64,000 nt of DNA from Lachnospiraceae bacterium (lineage in GTDB: Bacteria; Bacillota; Clostridia; Lachnospirales; Lachnospiraceae). The stretch covers positions 36,085 to 100,084 of the forward strand of contig JAGATV010000045.1 in assembly GCA_017621075.1 (NCBI GenBank). Reading direction: 5' to 3'. A model generated the notes under the pieces. The model did not search any database. It worked only from the letters and a program-made list of their open reading frames with translations, and had not been told where the DNA came from. A program made the translations under genes and the position numbers. Below are positions 35,496 through 44,874 of the stretch, one piece after another (position 1 is the first letter of the stretch; the number at the start of each line of letters is the position of its first letter).

Positions 35496-37535
35496 ATGCA
35501 GATGAAGAAGCAGGATATGGGCGTTGCAGCATATATCATGACGGCTATCATCATGTTCATCGTGCCCATTCCCTCCTGGCTTTTGGATATCCTGCTGGCA
35601 TTCAATATCGCCATTTCCATGACCATTCTGTTCGGCGTGATGTTCAGCAAGGAAGTCTTGGACATGTCCTTCTTCCCTACCATGCTGTTGTTTACCACAA
35701 TATTCCGTATTGCGCTGAATGCCTCATCTACCAGACTGATCTTAAGAAACGGCGATGCGGGCAACGTGGTAGCTACCTTTGGTGAATTTGTGGGGGGCGG
35801 CGATCTGGTGATCGGTGTGATCATCTTCTGTATCCTGATCCTGATCCAGTTCATGGTCATCAATAAAGGTTCTGAGCGAGTGTCCGAGGTAACCGCAAGA
35901 TTCACCCTGGATGCAATGCCAGGTAAACAGATGGCAATTGATGCGGACTTAAATACCGGTGCCATCAATGACGAGGAAGCAAAGCAGAGACGAGAGAAGA
36001 TCCAGCAGGAAGCAAGCTTCTTCGGCTCCATGGATGGTGCCGTGAAATATGTAAAGGGAGATGCTGCGGCAGGTCTTCTGATCACAGTCATCAATATCGT
36101 GGGCGGTATTGCCATGGGTGTCACAAGACAGGGACTGGACATCGACACCGCCCTGGACAAATATGCCATCCTGACCATCGGTGACGGCCTGGTGAGCCAG
36201 ATCCCTTCTCTGCTGATCTCCCTGTCCACCGGTATCCTGGTCACCAAGGGAAGCAAGGATGCGGATTTCGGCGTCACACTGGTAAGCCAGTTGTTCAGCA
36301 TTCCCAAGGCATTGTATCTGGTAGGGATCATGCTGTCCATCCTTGGCTTTGTGACGGAACTCAACACCATTCTTTTCGTGGGGATGGGGCTCGTGTTCAT
36401 CATTGCGGGACGCAGTATCGCAGGAACCATTGAGACTGCCAAGATAGAGAATGAGGTCAGCACGGAGGAGGCGGAAGCGGAGGAGATCCGCCAGCCGGAG
36501 AACGTGAACAGCCTGCTGCAGGTGGACCCCATAGAGCTGGAGTTCGGTTACGGCATCATCCCCCTTGCAGATGTGAATCAGGGCGGAGATCTGCTTGACC
36601 GTGTGGTCATGATCCGAAGACAGATCGCGCTGGAGCTTGGTACAGTGGTGCCTATTATCCGACTGCGCGACAATATCCAGTTGAATCCCAATCAGTATAT
36701 CATCAAGATCAAAGGAATCCAGGTCAGCGAGGGTGAGATCCTCTTTGATCATTATATGGCAATGAATCCGGGGTATGTGGAGGAGGAGATCACAGGTATT
36801 CCCACCTTTGAACCGTCTTTCCACCTGCCGGCTATCTGGATCACGGAGGGACAGAGAGAGCGGGCTGAGAGCCTGGGCTATACCGTTGTGGACCCTCCGT
36901 CCATCATAGCGACCCATCTGACAGAAGTCATCAGACAGCATATTGCGGAGCTTTTGACCCGTCAGGATGTACAGAATCTTATCAACAACCTAAAGGAGAG
37001 CAATCCTTCCCTGGTGGAGGAACTGGTACCCAAGCTTTTGGGGCTGGGGGAGGTTCAGAAGGTGCTCCAGAATCTGTTGAAGGAGGGCGTATCCATCCGG
37101 GATCTTTTGACGATTTTAGAGACCTTGGCAGACTATGCGCCCACCACGCGGGACACCGATATCCTGACGGAATATGTCAGACAGAGCTTAAAGAGGGCTA
37201 TTTCCACCAAATATTTCCCTGCCCATGAGACCACCAGTGTGGTGACACTGGACCCCAAGATCGAACAGGAGATCATGGGGAGCGTGAAGCAGACGGAGAC
37301 GGGAGCTTTCCTGAATCTGGACCCCTCCAGGGCGAGAGCCATCATAGATTCCGTGGGAAATGAGGTCAAGAAGCTGGAGAATCTGGGCAAGAGTCCTATC
37401 GTGATCACATCCCCCATCGTGCGTATGTATTTCAAGCGTCTGACGGAGGATTATTTTAGGGATCTGGTAGTGGTATCCTATAACGAAGTGGAATCGAATG
37501 TTGAATTACAGTCAGTTGGGATGGTGACAGCTTAA
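35496..37535 (+). CDS. flhA: Flagellar export protein FlhA
   Basis: The 679-residue protein has eight N-terminal membrane helices with the FHIPEP-family signature in RIALNASSTRLILRNGDAGN and the cytoplasmic loop VTARFTLDAMPGKQMAIDAD, then a soluble C-terminal domain (about 350-679) that forms a nonameric ring and docks chaperones. It uses the proton motive force for export. Complete. Its stop is directly adjacent to the flhF start. Confidence 0.97.
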   Translation: MQMKKQDMGVAAYIMTAIIMFIVPIPSWLLDILLAFNIAISMTILFGVMFSKEVLDMSFFPTMLLFTTIFRIALNASSTRLILRNGDAGNVVATFGEFVGGGDLVIGVIIFCILILIQFMVINKGSERVSEVTARFTLDAMPGKQMAIDADLNTGAINDEEAKQRREKIQQEASFFGSMDGAVKYVKGDAAAGLLITVINIVGGIAMGVTRQGLDIDTALDKYAILTIGDGLVSQIPSLLISLSTGILVTKGSKDADFGVTLVSQLFSIPKALYLVGIMLSILGFVTELNTILFVGMGLVFIIAGRSIAGTIETAKIENEVSTEEAEAEEIRQPENVNSLLQVDPIELEFGYGIIPLADVNQGGDLLDRVVMIRRQIALELGTVVPIIRLRDNIQLNPNQYIIKIKGIQVSEGEILFDHYMAMNPGYVEEEITGIPTFEPSFHLPAIWITEGQRERAESLGYTVVDPPSIIATHLTEVIRQHIAELLTRQDVQNLINNLKESNPSLVEELVPKLLGLGEVQKVLQNLLKEGVSIRDLLTILETLADYAPTTRDTDILTEYVRQSLKRAISTKYFPAHETTSVVTLDPKIEQEIMGSVKQTETGAFLNLDPSRARAIIDSVGNEVKKLENLGKSPIVITSPIVRMYFKRLTEDYFRDLVVVSYNEVESNVELQSVGMVTA

Positions 37536-38789
37536 ATGATAATCAAGAAATTTACCGGAAAAACAGAAGAAGCGGCAAGAGAGGCTGCCAGAAAAGAGCT
37601 TGGGGAAGGCATTGTGATCATGAATGTGAAGAATGCCAAGCGAAAGGGTTTGTTTGGCGCTTTTCGTCCAAAACTGGTGGAAGTGACCGTAGCGCTGGAG
37701 GATGAACGGGAAACCATGCGTCAGGTGCGGAAGGCGGCAGAGGCACTAAAACCGCAGGAAACGGATGAAACGAAAGAATCGCAAAAGGAAAAAACGGAAA
37801 TGAACGGTATCGCCCAAACCTCCCACAGCAGCATTGAAAAGAAGTTAGACAGCCTGCAGACACTTTTGGAGAGCCAGTTTGGCAAAGAGGAGCAATATGG
37901 CGAAAAGCCGGGGGATACGGATGGCACCGACAGAGAAGAAAAATCTGCTGCATCCGAGAAACCGGGGGAGGCTGAATCCGCTGAAACGCTGGAACAGGAA
38001 AAATTTTTCCGGCTGTTATATAATACCATGCTGGAGAATGAGGTGGATGAAAAGTATGCCAATCAGCTCATAGAGGAGGCGGACAGAAACAAGAAGCCCA
38101 ATATTCCTTTTGATTACATTCTTGCCAGCATTTATCAGAAGATGGTGTTAAAATTCGGAAAGTCCGAGGGGATCACTCCTGCGGACAAGGGCCCCAAGAT
38201 CGTATACTTCATCGGTCCTACCGGTGTGGGAAAGACCACTACCATAGCCAAGGTGGCCAGCAGTTTTTCCGTGGAGGAAAAGAAAAAGGTGGCTTTGATC
38301 ACTACCGATACCTATCGCATCGCTGCTGCAGAACAGCTCCATACTTATGCCAACATCCTGGAGGTGCCTTTTCTGGTGGCATACACCGAGGAAGAACTGA
38401 CTGAGGCAGTGGCCAATTTCCGGGAGTATGATTATATCTTTGTGGATACAGCGGGGCATTCCCATCAGAATGAGGACCGGATGGAACTGCTGGGGAAATT
38501 CTTAGATGCCACAAAGGAGAGTGCGGAACAGCAGGTATTTTTGGTACTCAGCGCCACCACCAAGTACAGCGACTTGAAGCGGATCGCTGAGCAGTACAGG
38601 AAGGTTACGGATTTCCAGTTGATCTTTACCAAGCTGGACGAGACGACTGCACTTGGAAGCCTCTATAATTTGAAGATGTATACGGAAACTCCCATAGCTT
38701 ATGTGACCTGCGGTCAGAACGTTCCGGAGGATATCGCACGATTCAATCCGCAGAAGACTGTGAAGCATCTCCTGGGAGGCAGACATTAG
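37536..38789 (+). CDS. flhF: Flagellar SRP-like GTPase FlhF
   Basis: The 417-residue protein has an N-terminal basic B domain, a Glu/Lys-rich linker, an N domain and an SRP-type G domain with Walker A GPTGVGKTT (about 226-234), the DTAG motif (here DTAGHS rather than the common DTAGRS) and TKLDETTALGS. FlhF sets the position and number of flagella with FlhG, whose gene follows. It begins on the base after the flhA stop, so its translation likely depends on flhA. Confidence 0.95.
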   Translation: MIIKKFTGKTEEAAREAARKELGEGIVIMNVKNAKRKGLFGAFRPKLVEVTVALEDERETMRQVRKAAEALKPQETDETKESQKEKTEMNGIAQTSHSSIEKKLDSLQTLLESQFGKEEQYGEKPGDTDGTDREEKSAASEKPGEAESAETLEQEKFFRLLYNTMLENEVDEKYANQLIEEADRNKKPNIPFDYILASIYQKMVLKFGKSEGITPADKGPKIVYFIGPTGVGKTTTIAKVASSFSVEEKKKVALITTDTYRIAAAEQLHTYANILEVPFLVAYTEEELTEAVANFREYDYIFVDTAGHSHQNEDRMELLGKFLDATKESAEQQVFLVLSATTKYSDLKRIAEQYRKVTDFQLIFTKLDETTALGSLYNLKMYTETPIAYVTCGQNVPEDIARFNPQKTVKHLLGGRH

Positions 38790-38822
38790 CAGGGAAGGAC
38801 TATCCTGACAGGAGGGAACCTT

Positions 38823-39692
38823 ATGGATCAGGCACAGCAGTTACGAATCATAAAAGCAAATCAACAGACCAGGCCTCTCGCCAGGGTGATTACGGTCACC
38901 AGTGGTAAGGGAGGCGTGGGAAAATCAAATACTGCCATCAATCTGGCCATCCAGTTTCGCAAAATGGGCAAGAGGGTCATTATCCTGGATGCGGATTTCG
39001 GACTGGCCAACATCGAGATCATGTTTGGCGCCGTCCCGAAGCATAATCTTTATGATCTGATCTATCAGGGTAAAAATATCAAGGATATTATTACCTGGGG
39101 ACCTATGGAAGTGGGATTTATCTCAGGGGGCTCCGGCATTGCGGGGATGTCCAATCTGAGCCGGGACTATCTGACTTATATCATACAGAATCTGGCACAG
39201 TTGGATGCCCTTGCAGATGTGATCATTGTAGATACGGGAGCCGGTATTGCAGATGCGGTGCTGGAGTTCTTGGTGGCCAGCGGGGAGATCATCCTGGTGA
39301 CCACGCCGGAACCTACCTCCATTACGGATTCTTATGCCCTGCTAAAAGCAATGTACCGACATCCCAGGTTCAAGGTGGAAGATACCAAGGTCAGGATGGT
39401 GGCCAATCGTGTAGAGAAGGAAGCGGAGGGGGAGATCCTGTTCGAGAAGCTGAATGCAGTGGTGAGCCGGTATCTGAAATTCCCCATGAGTTATCTGGGA
39501 AGCATCCCTCAGGACCAGCATCTGGTGCAGGCAGTGATGCAGCAGGTCCCGGTCTCTCTGCAGAATCCCACGGCGAAGTCCAGTCAGGCTTATGAGAGGA
39601 TCGCCATGAGGCTGATGGACAAAGAAGATGCCGAGTACCCGAAACGGCGGGGGATGGTGGCATTTTTCTCACATATTATCTCTAAGAAGTAA
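38823..39692 (+). CDS. flhG: MinD-like ATPase FlhG (YlxH)
   Basis: The 289-residue ParA/MinD-family ATPase has the deviant Walker A motif SGKGGVGKSN (about 26-35), switch motifs LDADFGLANIEIMFG and DTGAGIADAVLEFL, and a C-terminal basic end that may contact membrane. The N-terminus DQAQQLRIIKANQQ is the DQAxxLR motif by which FlhG stimulates the FlhF GTPase. It limits flagellar number and helps C-ring assembly through FliY. Confidence 0.95.
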   Translation: MDQAQQLRIIKANQQTRPLARVITVTSGKGGVGKSNTAINLAIQFRKMGKRVIILDADFGLANIEIMFGAVPKHNLYDLIYQGKNIKDIITWGPMEVGFISGGSGIAGMSNLSRDYLTYIIQNLAQLDALADVIIVDTGAGIADAVLEFLVASGEIILVTTPEPTSITDSYALLKAMYRHPRFKVEDTKVRMVANRVEKEAEGEILFEKLNAVVSRYLKFPMSYLGSIPQDQHLVQAVMQQVPVSLQNPTAKSSQAYERIAMRLMDKEDAEYPKRRGMVAFFSHIISKK

Positions 39693-39714
39693 CGCAGAAA
39701 GGTAGAAGAAAAGG

Positions 39715-40434
39715 ATGCTTTCAAAGTTTATCAAGGTAGGAGACAAGATTGAACTTTGTACACTGGATAAAGGTATGGTACAGAGCGGCGGGGAAAGCGG
39801 TAAAGTATATAAAAGCAGGATTTACGATATCCTGTCGGAGGATTCCATAGAGATCCTCATGCCCATGGAACAGACCAAGCTGCTCCTGCTTCCGGTAGAC
39901 GAAGAATATAACATGATATTCTATACTTCCGGAGGTCTGTATCAGTGCTTTGCCAGAGTGGCAGACCGTTATAAGGATAATAATGTGTACCTTCTCGCAA
40001 TGGAGTTCACCAGCAATCTGCGGAAATACCAGCGCCGTGAGTACTATCGTTTCGGCTGTGCCTTGGAGATGTGCGCCAGGAATCTGGAGGCGGAGGAACT
40101 GGAGGCTCTGGAGAACAAAAAGCCCTGTGAATTTCAGGAAAATCTGCCTTTAAAGCGGAGTGTTATCGTGGATATCAGCGGAGGCGGGCTCCGGTTTATG
40201 TCAGAGGAATGTTTTGAGCCGGGGAGCCTGATCTACTGCAGCTACCATCTTTTGGTGAACGGAGAGCGCAAGAAGTACGAGCTGATCGGGAAAGTATTGG
40301 TTGCAAAAGAACTGGAGAACCGGAAGGGAACCTTTGAACACCGGGTGCAATATTACAATATAGATGTAAACACGCGGGAAGAGATCATCCGGTTTATTTT
40401 TGAGGAAGAGCGCAAGAACTTAAGAAAAGAGTAG
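39715..40434 (+). CDS. YcgR/YpfA-like PilZ protein, c-di-GMP receptor
   Basis: The 239-residue protein has an N-terminal YcgR-type domain (about 1-100) and a C-terminal PilZ domain with the c-di-GMP signature RREYYR followed by DISGGG. Such proteins bind c-di-GMP and slow the motor by contact with MotA/FliG (YcgR, YpfA/DgrA). Its place inside the operon, between flhG and cheB, ties c-di-GMP to motor control here. In B. subtilis the homologue is encoded elsewhere. Confidence 0.9.
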   Translation: MLSKFIKVGDKIELCTLDKGMVQSGGESGKVYKSRIYDILSEDSIEILMPMEQTKLLLLPVDEEYNMIFYTSGGLYQCFARVADRYKDNNVYLLAMEFTSNLRKYQRREYYRFGCALEMCARNLEAEELEALENKKPCEFQENLPLKRSVIVDISGGGLRFMSEECFEPGSLIYCSYHLLVNGERKKYELIGKVLVAKELENRKGTFEHRVQYYNIDVNTREEIIRFIFEEERKNLRKE

Positions 40435-40449
40435 CAGGAGCGGCCTGAA

Positions 40450-41535
40450 ATGGTAAAAAAAATATTAGTGGTAGATGACTCTGCACTCATGAGAAGAGTC
40501 CTCTGTGATATAATAGACAGTGATGAAAGATTCCGGGTTGCTGATAAAGCTTTCAACGGTCTGCAGGCCCTTGATCTTCTGAGCAGGAATACTTATGATG
40601 CCGTGGTGCTGGATGTAAATATGCCCCGGATGAATGGGTTGGAGCTTCTCAGGGAACTGCGCAGATACAAGATTCCCGCCAGAGTCATGATGGCCAGCAC
40701 GGATACCAGGGAAGGTGCCAAGATCACCATGGATGCCTTGGAACTGGGAGCGCTGGATTTCATACATAAGCCCGACAATGTGGCGGAATGCAGGATGGAT
40801 GCATTCAGGGAAGAACTGCTCTATACCCTGAGCGTAGTGGCGGACAGCAAACTCCCCTCCTTTGAGGGGGCCGGGCGGCCGGAAGAACAGCCACAGATGG
40901 ACAGACGCATGGTGGACATCCTGAAAAGAAATTCGGGAAAGATACCGGGTCGGAAGATCGTGGCTATCGCAAGCTCGACCGGAGGCCCCAAGGCCTTACA
41001 GACTGTGATCCCCAGGCTTCCCAAGGGACTGGATGCACCGGTATTGGTGGTGCAGCACATGCCCAAAGGGTTTACCGCTTCCCTGGCGGAGCGGCTGAAT
41101 ACCTTAAGTCAGGTCACTGTAAAGGAAGCGGCAGAGGGAATGGAGCTGGAGAATGGCACTGTGTACATTGCAATGGGCGGTATGCACATGAACGTGGCTG
41201 CATCCTCTGCGGGCGGCTGCATCCTTCACCTGTCAGATGAACCACCCAGGGAAGGTGTGAAGCCCTGCGCAAATTATATGTATGAATCCCTGCAGGACAG
41301 CAGTTTCGACAATGTGGTCTGCGTGGTGATGACCGGAATGGGGGCAGATGGCACAGAGGGCATCAGGAATCTGAAGAGCAAGAAAAAAGTGCATGTGATC
41401 TCACAGGATCAGGAGACCTGTACGGTATATGGTATGCCAAAGAGCATTGAGAATGCAGGACTTCAGGATCAGGTAGTACCATTGGAACAGATCGCACAGG
41501 AGATCACGTTGCATGTTGGAGTAAGGAATCAATAA
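40450..41535 (+). CDS. cheB: Chemotaxis methylesterase CheB
   Basis: The 361-residue protein has an N-terminal receiver (acidic pair at D9/D10, phosphoacceptor D55 in VVLDVNMPR) and a C-terminal methylesterase with the catalytic Ser in AIASSTGGPKAL, His in VVQHMPKGFT and Asp in MTGMGADGTEG. It removes methyl groups from and deamidates chemoreceptors during adaptation. The partner methyltransferase CheR is not in the window. Complete. Confidence 0.97.
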   Translation: MVKKILVVDDSALMRRVLCDIIDSDERFRVADKAFNGLQALDLLSRNTYDAVVLDVNMPRMNGLELLRELRRYKIPARVMMASTDTREGAKITMDALELGALDFIHKPDNVAECRMDAFREELLYTLSVVADSKLPSFEGAGRPEEQPQMDRRMVDILKRNSGKIPGRKIVAIASSTGGPKALQTVIPRLPKGLDAPVLVVQHMPKGFTASLAERLNTLSQVTVKEAAEGMELENGTVYIAMGGMHMNVAASSAGGCILHLSDEPPREGVKPCANYMYESLQDSSFDNVVCVVMTGMGADGTEGIRNLKSKKKVHVISQDQETCTVYGMPKSIENAGLQDQVVPLEQIAQEITLHVGVRNQ

Positions 41536-41568
41536 TGGGAAGCCGTCATAGGCAGAATGGAGGATAAT

Positions 41569-43668
41569 ATGGACGTAAGCCAATATCTTGAAATTTTCCT
41601 GGATGAGACAAAAGAGCATCTGCAGAATTTGAACACCCAGATCCTGGAGTTAGAGTCCGACCCGGAAAATATGGATACCATCAATGAGATTTTCCGTGCG
41701 GCACACTCTTTAAAGGGTATGGCAGGCACCATGGGCTACAAGAGGATGCAGAATCTCACCCATGACATGGAGAATGTATTCTCCGAGGTGCGCAATGGCA
41801 ATATCAAGGTGCAGCCGGATATGATCGATGTGCTGTTCCAATGCCTGGATGCCCTGGAGGAATATACCAACAATATCCAGTCCGGTGCAGATGAGGGCAC
41901 CAATGATAATGAGCCGTTGATCAGACAGCTCAACAATATCCTGAATGGCAATAACAACGGTGCAGAAACGAAAGCACCTGCGGAAAAGGAAAAGCAAGAG
42001 GCACCCAAGGCCGAGGAAGCACCTGCAGGAGAGGCCAAGTGGAATAATATCGCCTTTGACGATACCCAGATCAAGGTCATCAATGAAGCCAAAAAGCAGG
42101 GGAAGAATGTGTACGGCATCACCGTGGAAGTACAGGAGACCTGTATCTTAAAAGCGGCAAGGGCATTTCTGGTGTTCAAATCTGTGGAGGAGAAGGGCGA
42201 GATCATCGTGTCTGACCCCAATGCCCAGGATGTGGAAGATGAAAGATTTGACAAGGATTTCACCTTGATCGTGCTGACAGATGCATCTTTGGATGAGATC
42301 ATCAAGGCGGCCTCCAACGTGTCTGAGATCGCCAAGGTGGTGGGTGCACCTTTAGTCCTGGAGGAGACAAAGAATTATCGTCCCATTGAGGAAACCAAAG
42401 CAGAGCAGAACCAAAATGCCGGCACGTCTTTACCTGCGGCCAAAACGGAGGAAAAGCAAAAGGCGGCGCCTGCTGCCAAGGCAAATGAAAAGAAACCTGC
42501 CGGCAAGCCTATCGTGAACCGTACCGTCCGTGTGGACATCGAAAAGCTGGACGGGCTGATGAATCTTGTCAGTGAGCTCATCATTGCCAAGAATTCCCTG
42601 GTGTCAGCTTCCAATCAGGGACAGAACAATTACAGTACGGCATTCAACGAACAGATCGAGTATCTGGAGAACGTCACCACCAATCTCCATGAATCTGTCA
42701 TGAAGGTCAGGATGGTTCCCATTGAGAGCGTTGTGAACAAGTTCCCCCGCATGATCCGTGACCTTTCCAAGACCTTGAACAAAAAGATGGAACTGTATAT
42801 GAGCGGTGAAGAGACCGAACTTGACCGTACCGTGGTAGATGAGATCGGCGACCCTCTGATGCATCTGTTGCGCAACTCCGCAGACCATGGTCTGGAGTCC
42901 GCAGAAGTCCGTGCCCAGAGAGGTAAACCGGCTGTGGGTTCCATTTTTCTGGATGCTTATCAGGATGGCAACAATGTAGTGATCGAGGTTCGGGATGACG
43001 GAAACGGCATTGATGTGGAAGCTGTTAAGAATAAGGCCATTGAGCGCGGAACCATCACTCCCGAGCAGGCAGTGAACATGACTGACAAGGAGATCATCAA
43101 TCTGCTGTTTTTGCCCAGTTTCTCCACTGCAAAGCAGGTGACGGATATCTCCGGACGCGGCGTGGGTCTTGATGTGGTGCGTTCCAAGATCGAATCCTTA
43201 AGCGGCGAAGTGGAAGTCAAGAGCGTGTTGGGCGAGGGAAGTACCTGGACCATCCGCCTGCCGCTGACCCTGGCGATCATCCAGGCACTGATGGTAGTAG
43301 TGGGCGGTGAGAAATATGCCATTTCCCTCGGCTGTATCCAGACCCTTGAGACCATCGAGCCCGGCGACGTGAAGCTGGTGCAGAACGAAGAAGTGATCAG
43401 CCTCAGGGGAATGGTTATCCCTCTGATCCGTCTGTCAGAGGTGCTTGACGTGGAGAGCACCAGAAAGGATGATGACAGTCTGATCGTAGTCATCGTCAAG
43501 AAGGGTGACAAGATGGCCGGCCTTGTGATCGATGAACTGTTGGGACAGCAGGAAATCGTCATCAAATCTCTTGGAAAATATATTAAACAGTGCAAGTTCA
43601 TCAGTGGTGCAACGATCCTCGGCGACGGTGAGGTAGCACTTATCCTGGATGCAAACGCTTTGATTTAG
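41569..43668 (+). CDS. cheA: Chemotaxis histidine kinase CheA
   Basis: The start at 41569 has GGAGG 5 bases upstream; an ATG 12 bases earlier lacks a site. The 699-residue kinase has the HPt domain with phospho-His46 (AAHSLKGMAGT), a P2 CheY-binding domain (about 165-275), dimerisation domain, HATPase domain (N box LLRNSADHGLE; G boxes DDGNGI and GRGVGLDVV), and a CheW-like C-terminal domain. Ala/Glu/Lys-rich linkers separate P1, P2 and P3. It phosphorylates CheY and CheB. Confidence 0.97.
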   Translation: MDVSQYLEIFLDETKEHLQNLNTQILELESDPENMDTINEIFRAAHSLKGMAGTMGYKRMQNLTHDMENVFSEVRNGNIKVQPDMIDVLFQCLDALEEYTNNIQSGADEGTNDNEPLIRQLNNILNGNNNGAETKAPAEKEKQEAPKAEEAPAGEAKWNNIAFDDTQIKVINEAKKQGKNVYGITVEVQETCILKAARAFLVFKSVEEKGEIIVSDPNAQDVEDERFDKDFTLIVLTDASLDEIIKAASNVSEIAKVVGAPLVLEETKNYRPIEETKAEQNQNAGTSLPAAKTEEKQKAAPAAKANEKKPAGKPIVNRTVRVDIEKLDGLMNLVSELIIAKNSLVSASNQGQNNYSTAFNEQIEYLENVTTNLHESVMKVRMVPIESVVNKFPRMIRDLSKTLNKKMELYMSGEETELDRTVVDEIGDPLMHLLRNSADHGLESAEVRAQRGKPAVGSIFLDAYQDGNNVVIEVRDDGNGIDVEAVKNKAIERGTITPEQAVNMTDKEIINLLFLPSFSTAKQVTDISGRGVGLDVVRSKIESLSGEVEVKSVLGEGSTWTIRLPLTLAIIQALMVVVGGEKYAISLGCIQTLETIEPGDVKLVQNEEVISLRGMVIPLIRLSEVLDVESTRKDDDSLIVVIVKKGDKMAGLVIDELLGQQEIVIKSLGKYIKQCKFISGATILGDGEVALILDANALI

Positions 43669-43684
43669 GAAGGGAGAGGACACC

Positions 43685-44181
43685 ATGGAACAGTTAAATA
43701 CAATCAATGAAATGAGCAGGATCAATGGGGAAGACAGGGCAGTGCCCCTGGAGACCTTCCAGTATATCGTGATCCGTGTGGGAGAAGAACAATACGGCAT
43801 CGATATCCACTATATCGACAATATCGTGCGTATGCAGCACATTACCAGAGTGCCCAAAGTGCCCGCTTATCTGAAAGGTGTTATCAATCTGCGCGGGGAA
43901 GTGATCCCTGTTATGAGCCTCAGACTGAAATGGGGCTGGCTGCCGAGGAAGTGACCAAGGCTACCCGTATCATCATCCTGAAGCTGGAGCAGGAGGGCAA
44001 TATCGGTGTCATGGTGGACGAGGTAAAAGAAGTAGTTACGCTTTCCTCAGACCAGATTGAAAAGGTGTCTTATGAGTCCAAGGACGGCAGACAGAATTTC
44101 ATCAACGGTATCGGCAAGCACAACGGGGAACTGATCTCCCTTTTGGATCTTGGTACCATTACTTTAGAAGAAAATGCATGA
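43685..44181 (+). pseudogene. cheW: CheW coupling protein, interrupted by a one-base frameshift
   Basis: The first 82 codons encode a good CheW N-terminal half (TFQYIVIRVGEEQYGIDIHY, GVINLRGEVIPVMSL). At about 43934 the frame turns into seven unrelated codons and a stop at 43952. The C-terminal half (VTKATRIIILKLEQEGNIGV to the end at 44181) continues in the -1 frame from MGLAAEE. One extra A in the run CTGAAATGGGG would restore a 165-residue CheW with MSLRLKMGLAAEE across the joint. No slippery heptamer is seen. It is either a real deletion or a homopolymer error in the sequence. CheW links CheA to receptors, so a true lesion would affect chemotaxis unless another CheW or CheV exists. Confidence 0.88.
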
Positions 44182-44208
44182 CAGTATATAAGTTAGGAGC
44201 GTGATCCC

Positions 44209-44829
44209 ATGAGTGATCTCAGCTTACAGTAGGTCACAGAGAACTATTTGGATGTACTGAGAGAGATCGGCAATATCGGTGCAGGAAATGCCATGACAGC
44301 TCTTTCTCAGATGTTGAATTGTAAAGTGGATATGAGAGTGCCCCAGGTAAAACTTTTGGGCTTTTCCGAAGTGGGTGCCCTGATGGGCGGTGAGGAACAG
44401 ATCATGGTGGGCGTGTTCCTTGCAGTGGAGGGCGACATCACCGGAAGCATGATGTTTCTGGTGGAACAGAAGAGTGCAAAGCATCTGATCAACAAGATCA
44501 TGATGGGAATGGCATCTGAGGGTGACGAGTTTAATGAGATGGAATTGTCTGCCATGAAGGAAGTGGGCAACATCATTACGGGAGCCTATCTCAATTCCCT
44601 TTCCATGCTGACCAATTTGAAGATCTATCCCTCTCCTCCGGAGCTTACCGTGGACATGGCAGGAGCGATCCTGAGTGTGCCCGCCATCGAGTTCGGAATC
44701 CTGGGAGACAATATTCTTCTGATCCAGTCTCAGTTTTTTGATGAAACCCAGATTGACGGGTATTTTATCCTGATTCCGGATCTGGATTCTTATGGGAAGA
44801 TACTGTCTTCTCTGGGGATGGCGGTATAA
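44209..44829 (+). pseudogene. cheC: CheY-P phosphatase CheC with an in-frame amber codon
   Basis: From the ATG at 44209 (TTAGGAG upstream) the frame reads MSDLSLQ, then TAG at 44230-44232, then VTENYLDVLREIGNIGAGNA and a complete CheC to 44829. Without the stop the protein has 206 residues, the normal size, and both phosphatase motifs (LREIGNIGAGN and MKEVGNIITGA). CAG to TAG is the simplest origin. A shortened protein could start at TTG 44248, but no ribosome site precedes it. Other genes here end with TAG, so TAG is a real stop. It may be a sequencing error or a nonsense mutation. Confidence 0.85.
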
Positions 44830-44874
44830 GAGCCGCATGACCGGAATGAAAGAACAGCTGCGAAGGAAATTGCT

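Noticed and set aside
35324-36532. A 402-codon open frame on the minus strand opposite flhA
   Set aside because: flhA is certain on the plus strand; the antisense product is Ser/Pro/Met-rich without family features.
43925-43955. Programmed -1 frameshift in cheW
   Set aside because: The A-run is only three bases, there is no X-XXY-YYZ heptamer and no stimulating hairpin was seen. A mutation or sequence error is simpler.
44230-44232. Recoding of TAG as a sense codon in cheC
   Set aside because: Several intact genes in the window end with TAG (for example topA, pilM, motA), so TAG acts as a stop.
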